From Clostridium saccharoperbutylacetonicum N1-4(HMT) (GTDB lineage: Bacteria > Bacillota > Clostridia > Clostridiales > Clostridiaceae): a stretch of 64,000 bases of DNA. Positions 1 through 6,899 of this stretch are shown here, piece after piece. Made by a program: the position numbers and the translations under genes. The stretch covers positions 83,501-147,500 of the forward strand of contig NC_020291.1 of NCBI RefSeq assembly GCF_000340885.1. Reading direction: 5' to 3'. A model generated the notes under the pieces. That model saw only the letters and a list, made by a program, of their open reading frames with translations. It was not told where the DNA came from and did not search any database. Positions within the stretch are counted from its first letter, which is position 1. Each line of letters opens with the position of its first letter.

Positions 1-166
1 TAAAGTAAAAAATAGAGGATATAATACTACAACTTTCAAAACATTAATAACAGTAGAAAATAGTAAGGATAAGTCTACTGAAAACTATTATGTAGTTGCA
101 GAATATGATTATAAAGATTGGAATATTAAGGTGAGTGAACCTAATAAGGTACCTCAGAATTGGTAG
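1..166 (+). CDS. C-terminal fragment of an unidentified protein
   Basis: An open frame enters from the left edge and ends at TAG 164-166, giving the last 54 residues of a protein. The peptide is rich in Lys, Asn, Thr and Tyr, ends PNKVPQNW, and contains a YYVVAEYDYKDW stretch. It has no hydrophobic segment, cysteine or motif that I recognise. The composition would fit a soluble or exported beta-rich domain, but that is a guess. The next gene starts 15 bases after the stop, so the two are probably co-transcribed. Identity needs the upstream sequence. Confidence 0.55.
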   Translation, partial: KVKNRGYNTTTFKTLITVENSKDKSTENYYVVAEYDYKDWNIKVSEPNKVPQNW

Positions 167-181
167 GGAGGAATAGATGTA

Positions 182-1021
182 ATGAGTTGTGAAGATTGTA
201 AAAGTAAAGATACATGTCAAACAAAGGAAACAGGATGTAAAGAAGAGAATCCAAAATTAATGCCTAGATATGGGAAGATTAAAAATATTATAGGAATTAT
301 AAGTGGAAAAGGTGGAGTTGGAAAATCAACTGTTACTGGAATTATAGCAACTATGTTAGCAAAGAAGGGTTATAAAGTAGGCGTATTAGATGCAGATATA
401 ACAGGACCATCTATGCCAAGATTTTTTGGAGTTAATGATAAAAGGGCAACCATAATTCCTTTAGAAAATGATATGGTGAAATTTGAACCAGTTGAAACGG
501 ATAGTGAAATAAAAGTAATTTCAATGAACCTTCTAACTGCTGTAGAAGATGAACCTGTAATTTGGAGAGGACCTGTAATTACTGGAGTATTAAAGCAAAT
601 GTTTGTAGAAACTAATTGGGGAGAACTTGATTATTTACTTATTGATATGCCACCGGGAACAGGAGATATTGCATTAACTGTAATGCAAGAGCTGCCAATA
701 GACGAAATAGTGGTAGTTTCTACACCTCAAGATATGGTATCTATGATTGTTAAGAAAGTTGTTATAATGGCACAAAAAATAGGTATTAAGATTAAAGGTG
801 TAGTAGAAAATATGGCCTATATAAATTGCCCAGATTGTGATAAAAAGATAAGAGTATTTAGTAAAAAATCTTCAGAAGAAAATGCTGACTATTTAGGAAT
901 TCCTTTAATTGGAGAACTACCAATTAATATTGAACTTACAGAAGCATTAGAAAGTGGGAAAGCTGAGGAATATGTAAGAGAAAATTCATTATATTCATTA
1001 ATATTTGAAGGATTATATTAG
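182..1021 (+). CDS. mrp: Mrp/NBP35-family iron-sulfur carrier ATPase
   Basis: This 279-residue P-loop ATPase belongs to the Mrp/ApbC/NBP35 family, which binds and transfers [4Fe-4S] clusters to apo-proteins in the cytosol. The deviant Walker A motif GKGGVGKST lies at residues 42-50, followed by LDADITGPS and a Walker B-like LLIDMPPGTGD. Cysteines cluster at the N-terminus (CEDC, then two more), as in NBP35 proteins, and a CPDC pair near residue 217 matches the bridging-cluster site of the family. GGAGG at 167-171 sets the ATG at 182. A ferredoxin follows about 110 bases downstream, fitting an Fe-S role. Family assignment is firm; the client proteins are unknown. Confidence 0.93.
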   Translation: MSCEDCKSKDTCQTKETGCKEENPKLMPRYGKIKNIIGIISGKGGVGKSTVTGIIATMLAKKGYKVGVLDADITGPSMPRFFGVNDKRATIIPLENDMVKFEPVETDSEIKVISMNLLTAVEDEPVIWRGPVITGVLKQMFVETNWGELDYLLIDMPPGTGDIALTVMQELPIDEIVVVSTPQDMVSMIVKKVVIMAQKIGIKIKGVVENMAYINCPDCDKKIRVFSKKSSEENADYLGIPLIGELPINIELTEALESGKAEEYVRENSLYSLIFEGLY

Positions 1022-1065
1022 AAATATAGTGGTTTTATAATTGAAAATTATATAATTATATTAAT

Positions 1066-1103
1066 ACATAACTTAATATTTCTTAGGAAATAATAAGTTA
1101 TGT
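1066..1103 (+). terminator. Hairpin between mrp and ferredoxin
   Basis: A near-perfect 17-bp inverted repeat (ACATAACTTA on the left, TAAGTTATGT on the right, TTAG loop) lies between mrp and the ferredoxin gene. Only a weak AATTTTA tail follows, so it may be a leaky terminator or an mRNA-processing hairpin. Confidence 0.5.
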
Positions 1104-1132
1104 AATTTTATATTGAGGAGATGAATTAAATT

Positions 1133-1324
1133 ATGAAACCAAAGGTAGATAAAGATACGTGTATAGCATGTGGGTTATGTCCGTCTATATGTCCAGAATG
1201 CTTTGATATGGAGGATGATGGAAAAGCAGGGGCTATAGTGGATGAAGTACCATCAGACGCTGAGGATTCAGCTAAGGAAGCTGAAGAAAGCTGTCCAGTA
1301 AATGCAATTGAAGTAGAAGAATAG
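1133..1324 (+). CDS. Small single-cluster [4Fe-4S] ferredoxin
   Basis: A 63-residue acidic electron carrier. Cluster ligands are Cys10, Cys13 and Cys16 in a CxxCxxC run, plus Cys54 followed by Pro. There is no second CxxCxxCxxxCP set, so this is the mono-cluster type and not the 2[4Fe-4S] clostridial ferredoxin. Two further cysteines at 20 and 23 follow the first motif; Cys20 could be a disulfide partner. GAGGAG at 1114-1119 supports the ATG at 1133. It stands downstream of mrp and is bounded by a strong bidirectional terminator. The redox partner cannot be deduced from the context. Confidence 0.93.
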   Translation: MKPKVDKDTCIACGLCPSICPECFDMEDDGKAGAIVDEVPSDAEDSAKEAEESCPVNAIEVEE

Positions 1325-1360
1325 AATTATATGTATAAATAAGTTTGTGCATATAAATAA

Positions 1361-1404
1361 AAATAGGATTGATTATTGTTAATACAAAATCAATCCTATT
1401 TTAT
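1361..1404. terminator. Bidirectional terminator, ferredoxin / thiT
   Basis: A 13-bp perfect stem (AAATAGGATTGAT at 1361-1373, ATCAATCCTATTT at 1389-1401) has A-rich and T-rich flanks on both sides and lies between two convergent genes, so it can serve both strands. Confidence 0.8.
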
Positions 1405-1411
1405 TAAAAGC

Positions 1412-2089
1412 TTAATTAGTTATGGCATTTGTTGAAGAGGCATGTACTATCCTTTCCATAGGAAGTACAGCAAAAATTACTAAGCATATGATAGCTTCTA
1501 TTCCAACCATAGGACCATTAACTATTACTGAATATACAACTGGAGACATTCCGTCAGGAGCATATGACCCAAAGAATGCCACACCTGAAATGAAATGACA
1601 TATGAACCGAACAAAGGCTGCTATACCTACTCCGAGTAATTTCTTGTTTTTAAAGAATCCAACAACACCTAGTGCTGTAAAAGGTAATGGATAATCAAAT
1701 AATACTTGTATTGGACTTAAGATATATGGATCTAAGATTAATGTTATTATGCCATATAGGAAACCAGTTAGGAAACCTATTTCTGGACCATACATAAGAG
1801 CTATAAGCATAATTGGAACCATACTACCTAATGTAATACTTCCGCCTTGTGGAAAGTGATATATTCTAAGCATTTTTAATACAGTTGCCAATGCTAAGGC
1901 TATACCAATACGAGCAATTAATTGTGGAGTGAATTGAATTTTTTTTGCTTTGACTAATACCACAAGTAACAATATACATCCTATTAGTGTAGCAATTGAC
2001 ATTGGACTTGCAGCTATATCCTGAATATTTTGTGGAAATTTTTGGATTAGTTCGGAAAATTGTACAGACCAATCATTAAAAATTGACAT
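1412..2089 (-). CDS. thiT: Thiamine transporter ThiT, ECF S-component
   Basis: This is a 225-residue membrane protein of the ThiT (YuaJ) family, the thiamine-binding S-component that works with a shared ECF energy-coupling module. Hydrophobic segments suggest six helices. Family signatures seen are a GSMVPIMLIALMYGPEIGFLTG-like loop and a following Gln-Val-Leu-Phe-Asp-Tyr-Pro segment. AGGAGG (complement of 2098-2103) lies eight bases before the ATG. A TPP riboswitch occupies the leader, which independently confirms a thiamine role. No ECF ATPase or T-component gene is in the window, so the module must be encoded elsewhere. Confidence 0.95.
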   Translation of the reverse strand: MSIFNDWSVQFSELIQKFPQNIQDIAASPMSIATLIGCILLLVVLVKAKKIQFTPQLIARIGIALALATVLKMLRIYHFPQGGSITLGSMVPIMLIALMYGPEIGFLTGFLYGIITLILDPYILSPIQVLFDYPLPFTALGVVGFFKNKKLLGVGIAAFVRFICHFISGVAFFGSYAPDGMSPVVYSVIVNGPMVGIEAIICLVIFAVLPMERIVHASSTNAITN

Positions 2090-2108
2090 AAAAAAAACCT
2101 CCTTTATT

Positions 2109-2243
2109 GTGCTTGGAGATTATGAACCAAATAAATATCAATATATTTTTATAAGGTTGCATTCCCTACGCTAGAATTAACTAGATCAGGTTTTAAGGGT
2201 TTATGAATATCAAATCTCAGCACGATGGCTCCCCTAGCACATT
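2109..2243 (-). promoter_or_regulatory. TPP riboswitch controlling thiT
   Basis: Read on the minus strand, the leader contains the TPP-aptamer core: GGGGAGCC, GCTGAGAT, ACCCTT, ACCTGATCTAG and GCGTAGGGAA in the canonical order (aptamer about 2152-2243). Between the aptamer and the ATG, an expression platform can be read. CCAAGCAC (complement of 2109-2116) can pair with the start of P1, GTGCTAGG (complement of 2233-2240). Its two first bases also belong to CTCC (complement of 2115-2118), which can pair with the SD sequence GGAG. No terminator is seen, so control is probably translational. Confidence 0.93.
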
Positions 2244-2267
2244 ATCATATACAGTTTATACCAATAA

Positions 2268-2474
2268 TTATAAATAGTCAATTATGCTATAATTATTTAA
2301 TCTACTATTTTTATTATAATCAATAGCATGATTTATAGCAGTTTCACTTATATGTACATAATTATGAGGAATGGAATTGAGGCGTAAAGAACTTAAGGGA
2401 ACAATACTTATATCATCATTGCTATTAATAATAGTAACATCTTTATAAGTTGAATCTAATATAAAATTTTTCAT
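2268..2474 (-). CDS. Small hypothetical protein, 68 residues
   Basis: A small minus-strand gene upstream of the TPP leader. An in-frame ATG lies seven codons further upstream, but AAGGAAA (around 2484-2490, complement) sits at proper spacing only for the ATG at 2474, which I chose. The product begins MKNFILDSTYKDVTIINSND, has no transmembrane segment, and contains a PHNYVHISETAINHAID stretch. I do not recognise a family. Stop and riboswitch are about 25 bases apart and no terminator is evident, so read-through towards thiT is possible. Confidence 0.5.
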   Translation of the reverse strand: MKNFILDSTYKDVTIINSNDDISIVPLSSLRLNSIPHNYVHISETAINHAIDYNKNSRLNNYSIIDYL

Positions 2475-2495
2475 ATAAAAATAATTTCCTTTCAT

Positions 2496-2769
2496 ATTTA
2501 TATAGATTATTACGATAATATTATTTACTAATTAGTAAATAAGTATTCAAGGAAAAGTCTTTTGAAAAAATAATTTATTGTATAAACTTACAGAATAAAT
2601 TTAATGAAAAGTATTATACTATTTATGAACGTAGTAAAATAGAGTGAATATAAAATTTCTTAATTAGTCAAATACTTAAAAATCACAAAAAATAGGAAAA
2701 ATAAAAGATAATCGGATGTAAATCACGATAATTAAATTCTAAAGCCTAAAAAATAAAAAAATAGTAGCA
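2496..2769. other. Gene-free stretch upstream of nrdD
   Basis: About 275 bases of very AT-rich sequence between the divergent small gene and the nrdD promoter. I see no coding frame, RNA motif or strong hairpin. It presumably holds the promoter of the minus-strand small gene. Confidence 0.5.
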
Positions 2770-2798
2770 TTGCTAATGAATACCTAATACAGTATAAT
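2770..2798 (+). promoter_or_regulatory. Sigma-A type promoter of nrdD
   Basis: TTGCTA at 2770-2775 and TATAAT at 2793-2798 are separated by 17 bases. The predicted start near 2805 leaves a leader of about 39 bases. Confidence 0.6.
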
Positions 2799-2812
2799 AA
2801 TACGGTAGTTAA

Positions 2813-2828
2813 ATACTATATATTGTGT
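2813..2828 (+). promoter_or_regulatory. Putative NrdR box
   Basis: The near-palindrome ATACTATATATTGTGT closely resembles the 16-bp NrdR box found before ribonucleotide reductase genes. It lies just downstream of the predicted transcription start. A second box about 31 bases upstream (around 2782-2797) is much weaker. nrdR itself is not in the window. Confidence 0.5.
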
Positions 2829-2843
2829 GTGGAGGGAATAAAA

Positions 2844-4958
2844 ATGCTATATGTTGTGAAAAGGGATGGGAGAGAAGTTAAATTTAATTCGGATAAGATA
2901 GCTCAAGCGATCAAAGGATCAGCTAGTGAAATCGGTTTATTATTAAAGGAAAGTCAAGTGTTAGACACTGTACATAAAGTAATAAAATATATTGAAGTTG
3001 AGTCAGAATACAAAAGAACTGTTACGGTAGAGCAAATACAAAATCTTGTAGAAAAAGCTCTGAAGGATGAAGGTCACAAAGATATAGCAATTGCTTATTC
3101 ATCATATAGAAGTGAAAGAACTAAGGTTAGAGAAATAAAATCAGATCTAATGAGAGCAATAAGGCAAATTGGAGTTGAGACTGATAGAGATAATGCTAAT
3201 GTTGGGAATAATTTTAGTTCAAAATTATTAAGAATAGCATCTGAATCTAACAAGTGGAATACCTTAGCAACAATGCCTAAGAATTTAGCAAAGGCTCACG
3301 AAACAGGAGATTTGTATTACCATGATTTAGATAGCTATAATTTAACTGTAAATTGTCTTCATATTCCAACTAGAGAAATTTTAGAAAATGGATTCAATAC
3401 AGGATATGGAACAATTAATGCTCCTAAAAGAATAGAGACAGCTGCTGAATTGTCATGTATATTATTGCAATCCACTCAAAATGATATGTTTGGAGGACAA
3501 TCGCATCCAGACTTTGATAATGATATGGGGATATTTGTAGATCCTACTAGAGATGAAATAAGAAAAGAATTAGAAGAATTAGAAATACCAGAGGAAAAGA
3601 TAGAGGCCTTACTTGAAGGCAAGGTAAGAAAAAAAATACATCAAGCTATGCAAGGTGTTGTTTATAATCTTAATACAATGCACTCAAGAGCTGGTTCACA
3701 GGTTCCTTTTAGTTCAATTAATATTGGATTACCAACTAGTAAGGATGCTGCGCTAGTGTGTGAAATATTTCTTTTAGAATATGAAAAAGGATTAGGAAAA
3801 GGAGAACAACCTATTTTCCCAAACATAATCTTCAGAGTTAAGTCTGGCGTTAATAGGGAAGAGAGTGATCCTTATTTCCACTTATTTAAGTTAGCTTGTA
3901 GAGTAGCTGCAAAGAGAATGAATCCGACATTTATGAACATTGATGCAGACTTTAATAAAGAGTATTATGATAAAGGATATGTTCCAGCTACAATGGGATG
4001 TAGAACTTATCTAATGAAGAATGTCAATGGTGAACCAGGTTGTAAAGGAAGAGGCAATATAGCACCTACAACATTGAACTTACCAAGAATAGGACTACAA
4101 GCTAAAGGTGATATAGATAAATTTTTTGAAATATTAGATTCAAGACTAGAATTAGCAAAAGACTCATTGATGAATAGATATGAAGTTCTTAAAAAACTAA
4201 GAGTGAAAGATTTACCTTTTGTTGCAGGTCAAGGTCTTATGAAGGGGGCAGAAGGATTAACTCCTGATGACTCTATAGAACCTATTTTAAAGCAAGGAAC
4301 TTGGGGAATTGGATTTATTGGTTTAGCAGAAACATTGACAGGATTGGTAGGAAAACATCATGGTGAAGATGAAGAAGCTCGAGAGTTAGGTGTAAAAATC
4401 ATTGAGCATATAAGAGAATATTGTGATAAGCTTTCAGAAGAATATAAATTAAATTGGAGTTGTTATGCAACTCCAGCAGAAGGGCTTTCAGGTAAATTTA
4501 TAAAACAAGACCAAAAGATCTTTGGAAAAATACAAGGGGTAACTGATAAGGACTATTACACAAATAGTTATCATGTTCCAGTAGGATATTCAATATCAAT
4601 TAAGGACAAAATTAATATTGAAGCACCATACCATAAACTTTGTAATGGTGGTCACATAAGTTATCTTGAAGTAGATGATACGCCAGATGCTGAAACAGTA
4701 ATGAATATAATAAATTATGCATATAAAAATACTAATATCAGCTATGTTGGAATCAATTTTCATATAAGATATTGTAAGGAATGTGGAACTTATCTTCATA
4801 ATAATGAAAATAACTGTACAAATTGTGGAAGTCAAGACATACAAGGAGTATCTAGAGTTACAGGATATTTAAGTTTAGATGAAAGATTTGGACCAGGAAA
4901 ATACCATGAAAGAAAAGATAGAATATCTCATGCAGGAGATCATAAGCATAATTATTAG
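2844..4958 (+). CDS. nrdD: Anaerobic ribonucleoside-triphosphate reductase
   Basis: This is the large subunit of the class III, oxygen-sensitive ribonucleotide reductase, which reduces NTPs to dNTPs using a glycyl radical. At 704 residues it has full family length. The N-terminus (about 2-95, from MLYVVKRDGREVKF) is an ATP-cone allosteric domain. The C-terminus carries a zinc site (Cys644, 647, 658, 661) and the radical motif RVTGYL, with Gly674 as the predicted radical carrier. GGAGGG at 2831-2836 fixes the start at ATG 2844; an in-frame TTG at 2823 lacks an SD. The activase nrdG is present but about 5.7 kb downstream, not adjacent as is common. Confidence 0.97.
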   Translation: MLYVVKRDGREVKFNSDKIAQAIKGSASEIGLLLKESQVLDTVHKVIKYIEVESEYKRTVTVEQIQNLVEKALKDEGHKDIAIAYSSYRSERTKVREIKSDLMRAIRQIGVETDRDNANVGNNFSSKLLRIASESNKWNTLATMPKNLAKAHETGDLYYHDLDSYNLTVNCLHIPTREILENGFNTGYGTINAPKRIETAAELSCILLQSTQNDMFGGQSHPDFDNDMGIFVDPTRDEIRKELEELEIPEEKIEALLEGKVRKKIHQAMQGVVYNLNTMHSRAGSQVPFSSINIGLPTSKDAALVCEIFLLEYEKGLGKGEQPIFPNIIFRVKSGVNREESDPYFHLFKLACRVAAKRMNPTFMNIDADFNKEYYDKGYVPATMGCRTYLMKNVNGEPGCKGRGNIAPTTLNLPRIGLQAKGDIDKFFEILDSRLELAKDSLMNRYEVLKKLRVKDLPFVAGQGLMKGAEGLTPDDSIEPILKQGTWGIGFIGLAETLTGLVGKHHGEDEEARELGVKIIEHIREYCDKLSEEYKLNWSCYATPAEGLSGKFIKQDQKIFGKIQGVTDKDYYTNSYHVPVGYSISIKDKINIEAPYHKLCNGGHISYLEVDDTPDAETVMNIINYAYKNTNISYVGINFHIRYCKECGTYLHNNENNCTNCGSQDIQGVSRVTGYLSLDERFGPGKYHERKDRISHAGDHKHNY

Positions 4959-5034
4959 AATGTAAAATTATTTATTATTGAATAATTTAGTGTTAATGAG
5001 TAAATAAGTTTTAAAATAGGAATCTCAATTTAAT

Positions 5035-5102
5035 AAGCTATGTTAGAGCATATATTTAAATTTAAATGAAATTTAGAATTATGCTTTAGCATAGCTTTTT
5101 TA
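5035..5102 (+). terminator. nrdD terminator
   Basis: A long hairpin with arms AAGCTATGTTAGAGCATA and TATGCTTTAGCATAGCTT (one mismatch region) ends in TTTTTTATT. Confidence 0.8.
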
Positions 5103-5115
5103 TTCTTTGGGAATT

Positions 5116-5418
5116 TTATAATGCAGTAAAATCTGTGGATAATATATGAATAAGGCTATTTAAATGAGTTGTGTATAAGAAAAGAATAAAAAACAAATCA
5201 TATTCGCCTGCATAAAATGTTCTCATATGCAGCATAGCTGCCATTTCTAATGTGCAGATTTTTCTCACATACGTTCGAAAAGGCAGATGCGCACCTATAA
5301 AAAGAGTGCGAAGCACAATACGGAACTTAATATTAAAAATCTCCGGCTCCACAGTCGCCTGCGATTTTTTTGTAAGTTTAAATATATGACAGATAAAGAT
5401 TATATTGTAATTAACCAT
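5116..5418. repeat. GC-richer intergenic island, probable repeat or RNA element
   Basis: Within AT-rich intergenic DNA, about 5195-5370 is clearly richer in G and C. It is bounded by direct copies of TCGCCTGC (5204-5211 and 5355-5362). It holds small hairpins such as GCAGC-ATA-GCTGC near 5229, and GTGC-TTC-GCAC on the minus strand followed by TCTTTTT, which resembles a terminator reading leftward. A 100-codon minus-strand frame spans the whole element but has no good SD and looks non-genic. I interpret it as a dispersed intergenic element or structured RNA, not a gene; this is inference from composition and structure. Confidence 0.4.
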
Positions 5419-5714
5419 GGAGTAATTTGGTATAAATACATAATGAAATGATTAAAATTACTATAAGAGTAAATGATTGAAAAATTTAATGTATTGCAAT
5501 ATTTGAAAAAAAACTTGCAATAATAAGTGAAAATAACCTTGTAATTGTAAAAAAAATAAAATTACTTGAAGGAGTTGTGAAACTATATTGCAAAAAATAG
5601 AAAAAAACAGTGTACCAATTTACTAAAGTATGATATTATAAATATACATGAAAAATGTTAATTTATTAGAAAAAGAATAAGCTATAAGTAAATTATTTAA
5701 ACGGGGGGATTGCA
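5419..5714. other. Gene-free stretch upstream of Re-citrate synthase gene
   Basis: AT-rich leader and promoter region. GAAGGAG at 5568-5574 is followed by a TTG-started frame of only 12 codons (5588-5626), possibly a gene remnant. A TATTAT hexamer near 5634 could be a -10 element. Nothing else is supported. Confidence 0.4.
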
Positions 5715-6881
5715 ATGGCACTTATTAATTTAAACCAAAATACAAAAGTTACTGTTGTAGATACTACTCTTAGAGATGGAGAGCAGACAGCAGGGGTAGT
5801 ATTTGCAAACACAGAAAAAGTAACTATAGCACAGATGCTAAGTGATTTGGGGGTTGACCAATTAGAAGTAGGAATTCCTACAATGGGTGGAGATGAAAAG
5901 GCAGCAATTAAGGAAATTGTAAAAAGAAATTTAAAATCGAGCATAATGGCTTGGAATAGGGCAGTAATTGGTGATATAGAGCAATCAATAGACTGTGGAG
6001 TTGATGCAGTTGCTATATCAATATCAGTATCAGATATACACATTCAGCACAAACTTAAAACTTCAAGAGAATGGGTATTGGACAATATGGTTAAATCAGT
6101 AGAATTTGCTAAGAAAAATGGTTTGTATGTGTCTGTTAATGGGGAAGATGCATCAAGAGCAGATAAGGGGTTCTTAGTGGAATTCATTAATGCAGCTAAA
6201 CAGGCTGGAGCTAATAGATTTAGATATTGCGATACTGTAGGAATTAAAGAACCATTTGGAATTAAAGATGATATACAATATTTATACAATAAAACAGGCT
6301 TTGACATAGAAATGCATACACATAATGACTTTGGAATGGCAACTGCCAATGCAGTAGCAGGTATTAAAGGTGGTGCAACTCATGTTGGAGTAACTGTAAA
6401 TGGCCTTGGAGAAAGAGCAGGAAATGCAGCATTAGAAGAGGTTATAATGTCGTTAATGCTTGTTTATGGATATAAAGGTGATGGAATAGATACAAAAATG
6501 TTCCGCGAAGTATCTGAATATGTATCAAGGGCATCAGGAAGAGAGCTTCCAATATGGAAAGCAATTGTTGGTACAAATATGTTTGCTCATGAATCAGGGA
6601 TTCATGCAGATGGAGCAATTAAAGATCCTAAGAATTATGAAGCTTTTGATCCAGCGATAGTTGGTCTTGAAAGACAAATTGTTATAGGAAAGCACTCTGG
6701 AAGAGCAGCGGTTGTAAATAAATTTAAAGAATATAATACTGAGCTTAATAATGATGAAGCTAAAGGTATATTAGAGCTTGTAAGAGAAACTTCAGTAAGG
6801 TTAAAGAGATCTTTATTTGATAAAGAAGTAGTTCAATTATACAAGGAATATCATAGAAAATTAGAAGAAAATAAGCAATAG
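5715..6881 (+). CDS. NifV/LeuA-like enzyme, probable Re-citrate synthase
   Basis: This 388-residue enzyme of the DRE-TIM metallolyase family starts with the signature TTLRDGEQT (about 17-25). It carries the metal-binding HTHNDFGMA segment and a GLGERAGNAALEE stretch, and closes with ESGIHADG. Family members condense acetyl-CoA with a 2-oxo acid. Sequence alone cannot separate homocitrate synthase (NifV) from clostridial Re-face citrate synthase. Because aconitase starts 18 bases downstream and no nif or lysine genes are nearby, Re-citrate synthase (acetyl-CoA plus oxaloacetate) is the better call. An SD of six Gs precedes ATG 5715. Confidence 0.85.
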   Translation: MALINLNQNTKVTVVDTTLRDGEQTAGVVFANTEKVTIAQMLSDLGVDQLEVGIPTMGGDEKAAIKEIVKRNLKSSIMAWNRAVIGDIEQSIDCGVDAVAISISVSDIHIQHKLKTSREWVLDNMVKSVEFAKKNGLYVSVNGEDASRADKGFLVEFINAAKQAGANRFRYCDTVGIKEPFGIKDDIQYLYNKTGFDIEMHTHNDFGMATANAVAGIKGGATHVGVTVNGLGERAGNAALEEVIMSLMLVYGYKGDGIDTKMFREVSEYVSRASGRELPIWKAIVGTNMFAHESGIHADGAIKDPKNYEAFDPAIVGLERQIVIGKHSGRAAVVNKFKEYNTELNNDEAKGILELVRETSVRLKRSLFDKEVVQLYKEYHRKLEENKQ

Positions 6882-6899
6882 AAATAGGGGGAATATAAA

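Noticed and set aside
5116..5418. 100-codon minus-strand frame across the GC-richer island
   Set aside because: No credible SD, odd composition, and it coincides with hairpins and direct repeats; better explained as an intergenic element.
5588..5626. TTG-started 12-codon frame resembling the start of GntR regulators (ends NSVPIY)
   Set aside because: Too short; resemblance to a regulator remnant is only suggestive and the SD spacing is long.
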